The notes beneath the pieces are model-generated. The model was not told the origin of the DNA. It searched no databases and saw nothing but the letters and a program-made list of their open reading frames with translations. Shown in pieces: positions 51,016-58,030 of a DNA stretch of 64,000 nucleotides. Position 1 is the stretch's first letter. Every line of letters starts with the position of its first letter. The translations under genes were made by a program, and so were the position numbers. This stretch comes from Bradymonas sediminis. GTDB taxonomy: Bacteria > Myxococcota_A > Bradymonadia > Bradymonadales > Bradymonadaceae. The stretch is from contig NZ_CP030032.1 in the NCBI RefSeq assembly GCF_003258315.1, forward strand, positions 4,385,501 to 4,449,500, written 5' to 3'.

Positions 51016-54000
51016 TTAGTTGGTGCAGCGCCAATGAACCGTAACGCTCAAATTGGTAGCGTTACCACCATTATTGTCGTAATTCTCAAAACCTGAATTA
51101 CCACAAAAGCCACAAACATCGCCGCAGGTTCCACCCCAAGCGTCGACCGATGAATAGCCCAGCGATTGACACGCCGCGGTCGGATTATACGACCCGGCGT
51201 TCATGGCGGACACCCAGGCGGTGCTCGCGTCCGCGCGACACACGGTCCACGGATCACCCGTGGTGCGCCCGGTTGTTCCGACGAAGCCAACCGATGGGAT
51301 GTCATCGTCAATATTGGTCACCGCCACCGGAGTCGGCGTTTGCCCGTTATAGCCAGCGTCGCTGCTGACTGCGGGGAGGAATATGATTTGATAGCTCTGG
51401 TCGCCATCCAACACCGTGTCGTCAACGCCGGTCACCGTGACCACCTGCGGGGTGTCCCAGTTGGCGGGGGTGAACGTCAGGCTCGTGGCGCCCACGACAC
51501 CTTCTGTGGTGTCATCGGAGTCAAAGCCAAGGGTGACATCGTCGAAGGGCTGTGAGGTGAGCACCACCGAGAAGGTCGCCGTCGTACCGAGCTCACTGGT
51601 GTCGCCGCTGATCGCGCTGACGATAATGCCCGCCGAGTCATCGTCGATATTGGTCACCGCCACGTTGGCCGGGGTGATGGCCGCGTAGGCTGCGTCGTTG
51701 CTCGTCGTGGCGCCAAAGACGATCGCGTAGGGCTGGTCGCCGTCGGCAAGATCATCGTCCTGGCCGGTCACGGTCACCGTCTGCGGCGCGCTCCAATTCC
51801 CAGCCGTGAACGTCAGGCTGGTCGTGCTGACCGCGCCTTCGCCGGGGTCGTTGGAGTCGAAATTAAGCGTCACATCGTTAAACGGCTCGGAGTTGAGCAC
51901 CACGCTGAAGCTCTGGCTGGTGCCTGCCTCGCTGGTCGCGCCGCTGATGGCGCTCACGGTGACCCCCGCCGAGTCGTCGTCGGTGTTGACCGCCGCCACA
52001 TTCTGCGGGGTGATCGCCGCGTAAGCCGCATCAGCGCTGGTCGTCGCTGCGAACACAATCGCGTAGGGCTGGTCTCCGTCGGCGAGGTCGTCGTCCTGGC
52101 CCGTGATCGTGACCGACTGCGGGGCGTTCCAATCGGCATCGGTGAACGTCAAGCTGGTGGTGCCCACGGTGCCTTCACCGGCGTCGCTGGAGTCAAAGTT
52201 GACCGTCACGTCGCCGTAGGGCTTCGAATTGAGCACCACGCTAAACGTCGCCTGTGCGCCCGCCTCGCTGGTCGGACCGCTGGGCGCGCTCACCGTGATG
52301 CCCGCCGAGTCGTCGTCGACGTTGGTCAGCGCGACGTTCTGCGGGGTGATCGCCGCGTAGGCCGCGTCGGCGCTGGTCGTGGCCGAGAACACGATCGCGT
52401 AGGGCTGGTCGCCGTCCGCGAAGTCGTCGTCCTGGCCGGTGACCGTGACCGTCTGCGGCGCGTTCCAATTCTGGTCAGTAAACGTCAGCGCATTCTGGCC
52501 AACGGTTCCCTCGCCGGTGTCGTTTGAGTCAAAGCTCACCGTCACGTCGCCGTACGGGCGAGAATTGAGCACGATGCTGAAGGTCGCCTGGCCGCCCGCC
52601 TCGCTGGTCGAGCCACTGATCGCGCTCACCGTGATACCCGCCGAGTCGTCGTCGACGTTCGTCAGCGCCACATTCTGCGGGGTGATCGCCGCGTAGGCCG
52701 CGTCGGCGCTCGTCGTCGCCGAGAACACGATCGCATAGGGCTGGTCGCCGTCGGCGAAGTCGTCGTCCTGGCCGGTCACCGTCACCGTCTGCGGGGCGTT
52801 CCAATTCTGCGCCGTAAACGTCAGCGCGTTCTGGCCGACCGCTCCCTCACCGGCGTCGTTCGACGCGAAGTTGACGGTGACGTCATCAAAGGGCTCGGAG
52901 TTGAGCACGATGCTAAAGGTCGCCTGGCCGCCCGCCTCGCTGGTCGAGCCACTGATCGCGCTCACCGTGATACCCGCCGAGTCGTCGTCGACGTTCGTCA
53001 GCGCCACATTCTGCGGGGTGATCGCCGCGTAGGCCGCGTCGGCGCTCGTCGTCGCCGAGAACACGATCGCATAGGGCTGGTCGCCGTCGGCGAAGTCGTC
53101 GTCCTGGCCGGTCACCGTCACCGTCTGCGGGGCGTTCCAATTCTGCGCGGTAAACGTCAGCGCGTTCTGGCCGACCGTTCCCTCGCCGGCGTCGTTCGAC
53201 GCGAAGTTGAGCGTCACATCCTCAAACGGCTCGGAGTTCAGCACGATCGTAAATTGAGCCTGCCCGCCCGCCTCGGTGGTCTGCTCGCCGAGCTTCGCCA
53301 CCGTGGTCCCGGGCGTCTCGTCGTCGATATTGGTGTACTCGACGCTGTCGGGTTTGATCGCGGCGTAATCGGCGTCTTCGCTGCTGGTGTCGCCAAAGAC
53401 CACCTCGTAGACCTGGTTTCCATCGGCGACGTCATCGTCCTGCCCGGTCGCGGTCACCGTCTGCGGGGCGTTCCAATTGTCCGGGGTGAAGGTCAGCGTC
53501 GACTTGTCGATCGTGCCCTCACCCGGGTCGCTCGACTCCAGCGTCAGCGTCACATCAGCCGTGGGCTTGGAGTTGAGCGCCACCGTAAAGCTGGCCTGAG
53601 CGCCCGCCTCGCTGGTGTCGCCGTCAGCCTCGCTCACCGTGAAGCCCGCGGTCTCGTCGTCGATATTGGTGAGCTCGACGCTCTCGGGTTTGATCGCCGC
53701 GTAATCGGCGTCATCACTACTGGTGTCGCCAAAGACCACCTCGTAGACCTGGTCGCCGTCGGCGACATCATCGTCCTGGCCGGTCGCGGTCACCGTCTGC
53801 GGGGCGTTCCAATTCTCCGGGGTAAACGTGAGCGTCGACTTGTCGATCGTGCCCTCACCCGGGTCGCTCGACTCCAGCGTCAGCGTCACATCGGCCGTGG
53901 GTTTGGATCTCAGCGCGACCGTGAAGCTGGCCTGGCCACCCACCTCGGTGGTGTCGCCGTCGGCCTCCGTCACCGTAAACCCGGCGGTCTCGTCGTCGAC

Positions 54001-54465
54001 GTTGACCAGCGCGACTTCGCCCGGCTCATAGCCGGCAAAGCGGGCGTCCTCGCTCTCGAGCGCCTCGAACACGATCGCATATGCCTGGTCGCCGTCGGCC
54101 AGGTCGTCGTCCTGGCCGGTCACCGTCACCGTCTGCGGCGCGTCCCAATTCTCGGGCGTGAACGTCAGCACCGACACATCGCTCAGCCCCTCGCCGGGGT
54201 CATTGGACCCGAGCTTCACCACCACATCTGCGGTAGGTTTGACGGCCAAGACCACATCGAAGCTCGCCTGGGCGCCCATCTCGCTGGTCGTGCCGCTCGC
54301 CGCGCCAAAGGCCACCAACTCGGTGCCCGGCTCAAACGTGCCATTATTGCTCGGCACATCGCCGACATTGTCATCAGCGCAGGAACCGCAGGCGCCGCTA
54401 AACGCAGCCGCCTGCACCAATGCTGCGCCTACGAAGATTCGCTTCAGGACTCGTTTCTTTAACAT
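51016..54465 (-). CDS. Giant repetitive lipoprotein with about nine Calx-beta-like repeats
   Basis: 1149 residues from the ATG at 54465, directly behind GAGAGAAG; in-frame starts at 54495 also exist. The signal peptide ends in a lipobox (AAAFSGAC). About nine tandem repeats of 110-112 residues follow, each containing SEAGxQATF, LTFTxxNWNAPQTVTVTGQ, a DDDxADGDQ loop and a closing NVDDD. The acidic loops would bind calcium, as in Calx-beta and adhesin repeats. The last 90 residues form a separate Cys-rich domain (WTVCRADASTAWVSAMNAG ... DVCGFCGNSG ... VHWRCTN). Likely a long surface stalk with a tip domain; adhesion is inference. Confidence 0.85.
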   Translation of the reverse strand: MLKKRVLKRIFVGAALVQAAAFSGACGSCADDNVGDVPSNNGTFEPGTELVAFGAASGTTSEMGAQASFDVVLAVKPTADVVVKLGSNDPGEGLSDVSVLTFTPENWDAPQTVTVTGQDDDLADGDQAYAIVFEALESEDARFAGYEPGEVALVNVDDETAGFTVTEADGDTTEVGGQASFTVALRSKPTADVTLTLESSDPGEGTIDKSTLTFTPENWNAPQTVTATGQDDDVADGDQVYEVVFGDTSSDDADYAAIKPESVELTNIDDETAGFTVSEADGDTSEAGAQASFTVALNSKPTADVTLTLESSDPGEGTIDKSTLTFTPDNWNAPQTVTATGQDDDVADGNQVYEVVFGDTSSEDADYAAIKPDSVEYTNIDDETPGTTVAKLGEQTTEAGGQAQFTIVLNSEPFEDVTLNFASNDAGEGTVGQNALTFTAQNWNAPQTVTVTGQDDDFADGDQPYAIVFSATTSADAAYAAITPQNVALTNVDDDSAGITVSAISGSTSEAGGQATFSIVLNSEPFDDVTVNFASNDAGEGAVGQNALTFTAQNWNAPQTVTVTGQDDDFADGDQPYAIVFSATTSADAAYAAITPQNVALTNVDDDSAGITVSAISGSTSEAGGQATFSIVLNSRPYGDVTVSFDSNDTGEGTVGQNALTFTDQNWNAPQTVTVTGQDDDFADGDQPYAIVFSATTSADAAYAAITPQNVALTNVDDDSAGITVSAPSGPTSEAGAQATFSVVLNSKPYGDVTVNFDSSDAGEGTVGTTSLTFTDADWNAPQSVTITGQDDDLADGDQPYAIVFAATTSADAAYAAITPQNVAAVNTDDDSAGVTVSAISGATSEAGTSQSFSVVLNSEPFNDVTLNFDSNDPGEGAVSTTSLTFTAGNWSAPQTVTVTGQDDDLADGDQPYAIVFGATTSNDAAYAAITPANVAVTNIDDDSAGIIVSAISGDTSELGTTATFSVVLTSQPFDDVTLGFDSDDTTEGVVGATSLTFTPANWDTPQVVTVTGVDDTVLDGDQSYQIIFLPAVSSDAGYNGQTPTPVAVTNIDDDIPSVGFVGTTGRTTGDPWTVCRADASTAWVSAMNAGSYNPTAACQSLGYSSVDAWGGTCGDVCGFCGNSGFENYDNNGGNATNLSVTVHWRCTN
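51290..54330 (-). repeat. In-gene tandem repeats, period about 330-336 bases
   Basis: About nine copies inside the lipoprotein gene. Two adjacent copies, 52580-52812 and 52916-53148, are identical over some 233 bases with a 336-base period, while outer copies have diverged. This shows recent duplication or gene conversion in the central copies. Confidence 0.9.
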
Positions 54466-54495
54466 CTTCTCTCTCATGCGTTTTAGGAATGACAC

Positions 54496-54785
54496 GCGAG
54501 CATCTACAAAAGACAGTTCTCCCCGTCGCGCCCCCCCCCGCGCCTATGCTTCAGACGCAACAGATAGCCATCTTGGGTGCGCGGTTGGGGTTATATGATG
54601 CGCCAAAAAATCGTCACGATTAAGCTGAGCGCCACCCCTAGGCGTGAAGAACTAACTACACCCAAAAATATTACAGAATGACATTGTGCCGTCAAGCGAT
54701 CGAGAAGAGGTAACTAAAAAACCATATTCTTTGAGCGCGTATCGCAGCCACGCCGCGCCATAGCCCGTCGACGAACGTCAAAAAC
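54496..54785. other. Upstream region of repeat lipoprotein, with a nine-base homopolymer
   Basis: About 290 bases without a gene. A run of nine C (nine G on the coding strand) is at 54531-54539, about 70 bases upstream of the lipoprotein start. AT-rich stretch near 54640-54720 may hold its promoter. Nothing else recognised. Confidence 0.6.
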
Positions 54786-54810
54786 AAAAAGCCCCGGGTC
54801 TCCCCGGGGC
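54786..54810 (-). terminator. larC terminator
   Basis: GCCCCGGG (54791-54798) and CCCGGGGC (54803-54810) with a TCTC loop; on the minus strand followed by five T, G, and five more T. It ends the larC transcript. Confidence 0.9.
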
Positions 54811-54847
54811 CTCGCGAAACGTCCAAAAATTACAAATAAATGATGGC

Positions 54848-56041
54848 TTATTGCGTCGACGCCCAATAAAGCGCGACCGCCTCAGCATAAATCGCCCGCG
54901 CCGGCTGCCCGGTCTCCCTGGCCAATCGCGCGCAGTCCTCATACTCCGGCGCCGCCTTAATCGCCTCGCCATTTTGCAGGCCAACCTTAAGGCGCACCGT
55001 GCCGGCGGAGGTCTCGACCTCGACGATTTTTCGCGCCAGGATCAGCCGCTCGATCTCCTCGATGCGCACCCCGAACGTGGTGCTTTCGAGGAAGAGAATA
55101 TCGGCCAGCGCCTGGGTGTTGTGGGGCTCGGCGAGTACGTTGACGCGGGTGCCCTGGCGCCCTTTTTTCATGAGCACGGCCTCGCGCACGACGTCGAGGG
55201 CGCCGGCGCCAAAGAGCGACTCCTCGACGCTGGCGAAGAGCTCGGGGTTCATATCGTCGATCTCACACGACAACTTCGCCACGACCTCGCGCCTGGTCTG
55301 CGCGCGGTCTTCGACCTCGAGGATCATCACGCGCACCACATTGGCGAATGCCTTGAGGTCGCGGGTTCCGGCCCCATAGCCCACGCCGCGCGCGATGGCG
55401 GACGGACGCGAGAATCCAGGGTTGAGGTCGCGCAGGGTCTTCAGGATCGTCGCGCCGGTGGGGGTCACCAACTCGGCCGACACGCCCTTGGGGGTCAGCT
55501 CGAAGCCCTCCAGGATCGCGGCGGTCGCCGGCACCGGCAGCGGCACCGTGCCGTGGTCGGTCTCGACGGTCCCCGTGCCCGTGGGCACCGGCCCGGCCGA
55601 CCAGGTCGCCGCGCTATGCTCGATGATAAAGGCGGCCGACACGAAGTCGAAGATCGAGTCGAGCGCGCCGCATTCGTGGAAATGCACCGTCTCGATCGGG
55701 ATGGCGTGAACCTTGGCCTCCGAAGCCCCGAGCCTATAGAACATCTCAGTGGCCCGCGCCTTCACCGGCGCGCTGAGCCCGCTGTCTTCGAGCATCTCGA
55801 GGATGGTCGACAGGTGGCGGTGGTCGCGCTCTTCGCTGGGGTCCCAGCCCTCAAAATGCACGTGGGTGGCCGAGAACGCCCCGCGCATGACCTTCTCGGC
55901 GACCACGCGAATCTGGCCCACGCCCAGCGAGCTGAGCGCCGCCTCCAGCGCCTTGAGATCGACCAACTCCGCGTCGACCGCCGCGGCCAGGAACATATCG
56001 CCGGCGAGTCCGCCGAGCATATCGAGATGAATATGTTTCAT
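54848..56041 (-). CDS. larC: Nickel-pincer cofactor insertion protein LarC
   Basis: 397 residues in one continuous frame (some species need a frameshift). The N-terminal HIHLDMLGGLAGDMFLAA, RDHRHLSTI and VHFHECGALDSIFDF are the LarC signatures; the C-terminal domain (KLSCEIDDMNPELFASVEE) is complete. LarC inserts nickel into pyridinium-3,5-bisthiocarboxylic acid mononucleotide, the cofactor of lactate racemase. No larA, larB or larE is in the window, so the recipient enzyme must be elsewhere. It is divergent from the DUF695 gene. Confidence 0.95.
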   Translation of the reverse strand: MKHIHLDMLGGLAGDMFLAAAVDAELVDLKALEAALSSLGVGQIRVVAEKVMRGAFSATHVHFEGWDPSEERDHRHLSTILEMLEDSGLSAPVKARATEMFYRLGASEAKVHAIPIETVHFHECGALDSIFDFVSAAFIIEHSAATWSAGPVPTGTGTVETDHGTVPLPVPATAAILEGFELTPKGVSAELVTPTGATILKTLRDLNPGFSRPSAIARGVGYGAGTRDLKAFANVVRVMILEVEDRAQTRREVVAKLSCEIDDMNPELFASVEESLFGAGALDVVREAVLMKKGRQGTRVNVLAEPHNTQALADILFLESTTFGVRIEEIERLILARKIVEVETSAGTVRLKVGLQNGEAIKAAPEYEDCARLARETGQPARAIYAEAVALYWASTQ

Positions 56042-56256
56042 GTGTTTCCTCTATTTGAACGCGTCGCTGCATGCGCACCGACCCTAAGTTTATACACGCA
56101 CAAAAAATACCGCATTACATCGCGGCGTCGACCTCAAAAACAAGCGTTTCCAAACACGCCGCGGCCTTGTATGAATCAAGGCGATCGCCCAGCCAAGGCG
56201 GCGCCCATTAAACGCGCCCGACCCCAGCCCTATAGCACGCCATAAGGTATTGCCCC

Positions 56257-57069
56257 ATGAGTTTCGCTAAAAAAACACAGACCATCGAGACCTTCCCGCG
56301 GCGCGTCGGCGCGGCCGACACCATGGTCGGCGTGAACCTCAGCCTGGAGGCGCGCGCGCCGCTCAAGAACCTGGAGTGGGTCAACTCGCTGCGCATCTCG
56401 CTGCCCGGCGCCGACGCCCAGGACGACCCGGCCGGCGGCCACCCCCAGATCACCAGCATCCTGCATATCGAACCCGGCGCCGACGCCCTGCCCGACGACG
56501 CCCCCCGCATGGCCGGCTCGGTCTCAACCGCGCGCAGCACCGAGTGGTTTATCTACTCCGAGTCCCCCTTCGCCGAGCAACTCCAAAAGGCGATCGGCGC
56601 ACAATTTCCCGACCTCGAGGTCCACGCCCACGCCAAGCACGACCCCGACTGGTCGGTGTTCCGCGAGTTTTTGATGCCCTCCCCCCAGGAGCGCCACCTC
56701 ATCGAGACCCGCCAAAACTACGAGGGCCTGCTGTCGCGCCATTTCCAGGAAAACGACGGCCTCACCCTCAACCATACCTTCTGGTTCACCTCCCCCGAAG
56801 ACCGCCAGGACTTCGCCCAATCCCTGCCCATGGAGGACTATGAGGCGCATTTCCCCGACGTCGAAGACGAAGATATGCACCCCTTCCAGATCCCGGGCCT
56901 GCCCGCCCCGGACGCCGACCTCGAGGTCGAATACGGCCTGATGGTCAGCCATTACCAACGCCTGCAGCTCGACTCACTCAACGATCGGGTGCGCGATATT
57001 TATCGGCGCGCGATGAGTTTCGGCGGGGAGTATGAGGGGTGGTATACGCCCGATGATCGGGGCGATTGA
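56257..57069 (+). CDS. DUF695 / RraB-like two-domain protein
   Basis: 270 soluble residues. The N-terminal half (LPDDAPRMAG to STEWFIYSESPFAEQLQ) has the DUF695 pattern of a strand ending in W-x-xYSE. The second half (DPDWSVFREFLMPSPQERHL, DGLTLNHTFWFTSPEDRQDF, GGEYEGWYT) matches the RraB/DUF-type regulator-of-RNase-E fold often fused to DUF695. A role in RNA turnover is possible but only by family analogy. It is convergent with a lipoprotein gene, 43 bases apart. Confidence 0.7.
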   Translation: MSFAKKTQTIETFPRRVGAADTMVGVNLSLEARAPLKNLEWVNSLRISLPGADAQDDPAGGHPQITSILHIEPGADALPDDAPRMAGSVSTARSTEWFIYSESPFAEQLQKAIGAQFPDLEVHAHAKHDPDWSVFREFLMPSPQERHLIETRQNYEGLLSRHFQENDGLTLNHTFWFTSPEDRQDFAQSLPMEDYEAHFPDVEDEDMHPFQIPGLPAPDADLEVEYGLMVSHYQRLQLDSLNDRVRDIYRRAMSFGGEYEGWYTPDDRGD

Positions 57070-57112
57070 TCCAATGCCCCCAAACAGACGCTCGCAGCCG
57101 TTTAACTTGGCG

Positions 57113-57691
57113 TCAATCGGTGCGCGCGAGCGTGAACGCATCCACGCCCGGGGCCAGCGGGCTCACCCGCCGGCTGTCGACCTCAACCACCCAGATCTGC
57201 CCATCAAAGCCGAAGACAACCAGCTCGCAGGTATCCGAGAAAAAATACGGCTGAATGGGCGGCTCAAGAAGATTCGTCCCCCCCTTATCCCCGGCGAGCA
57301 CGACCAACTCGACCAACTGGCCGTTGACGCGCGACACGCTCAAGCGCGCGTTGCCCTGATAAAACTCAAGGATAAGCTTGCCGCCGCCCTCGGGCCCACC
57401 GCTGCATTCCTTGGGGCGCAGCGCCTGGGCCGCCGCGAGGTCGCCCTCCTCGGACGATAGCAACGCACCCGCCTTAGCCCCCACACCCTCGGAGCCATCC
57501 AGCGCGACCCGCCGCATGCTCCCGTCCCCGGCGGTCACCACGATAGGCTGGTCTTCGGCCGATATCTCGCTAAGCGCCACCTGTTTATTTTTCAGTTGAC
57601 CGGCGCCAGTGCCACATCCCCAGAGCAGCAGGACGGCGAAAAAAAGTGATAACCTCAGACCAACCGGTCGCAAGCGAAGTCCATACATCAT
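57113..57691 (-). CDS. Hypothetical lipoprotein
   Basis: 192 residues from the ATG at 57691, supported by GGAGA upstream and a signal peptide with lipobox (LRLSLFFAVLLLWGC); the in-frame extension to 57850 is unlikely. The mature protein is beta-rich (LILEFYQGNARLSVSRVNGQ, CELVVFGFDGQIWVVEVD) and includes two Cys that could pair. Unrecognised. It is downstream of the MopE-type gene but separated by a hairpin. Confidence 0.7.
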   Translation of the reverse strand: MMYGLRLRPVGLRLSLFFAVLLLWGCGTGAGQLKNKQVALSEISAEDQPIVVTAGDGSMRRVALDGSEGVGAKAGALLSSEEGDLAAAQALRPKECSGGPEGGGKLILEFYQGNARLSVSRVNGQLVELVVLAGDKGGTNLLEPPIQPYFFSDTCELVVFGFDGQIWVVEVDSRRVSPLAPGVDAFTLARTD

Positions 57692-57853
57692 CAAAGTCTC
57701 CAGAGTTTCCAAGGTAACGCCACGTATCGCTTCATGCGCCCTGGCGCCAATCGGTACGTACCTATCAAATATCCAAAGCGTCGTCTCCCCAGTTCGGCGG
57801 GAACCTGCGCTCAGCCACGCTCTTTCGGGGGTATGCAATGGGCTCTCCATACG

Positions 57854-57890
57854 CCAAAACGCCCCGAGCGAGAGCTTCGGGGCGTTTTGG
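57854..57890 (-). terminator. Hairpin after the MopE-motif lipoprotein gene
   Basis: A perfect 14-base stem (57854-57867 with 57877-57890) and a 9-base loop. The stem itself starts CCAAAA and ends TTTTGG, so the T-run is inside the stem. It lies about 140 bases after the 58031 stop and before the small lipoprotein start. Confidence 0.75.
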
Positions 57891-58030
57891 GTTGATGGAG
57901 ATCAAACCCCAGATTTAGGGGGTGATCTTCTTAGTTTTCAGATCCACGCAATGCAGACGCAACCGCAGCATACCCCATTTCCAATTATGTCGATTCGACT
58001 CCACCCAGGCCCCGGCCGCGGCCTTATCGG

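Noticed and set aside
51290-54330. Regular repeats considered as a CRISPR array
   Set aside because: The period is about 333 bases, in frame, and encodes protein repeats; no short repeat-spacer pattern or cas genes are present.
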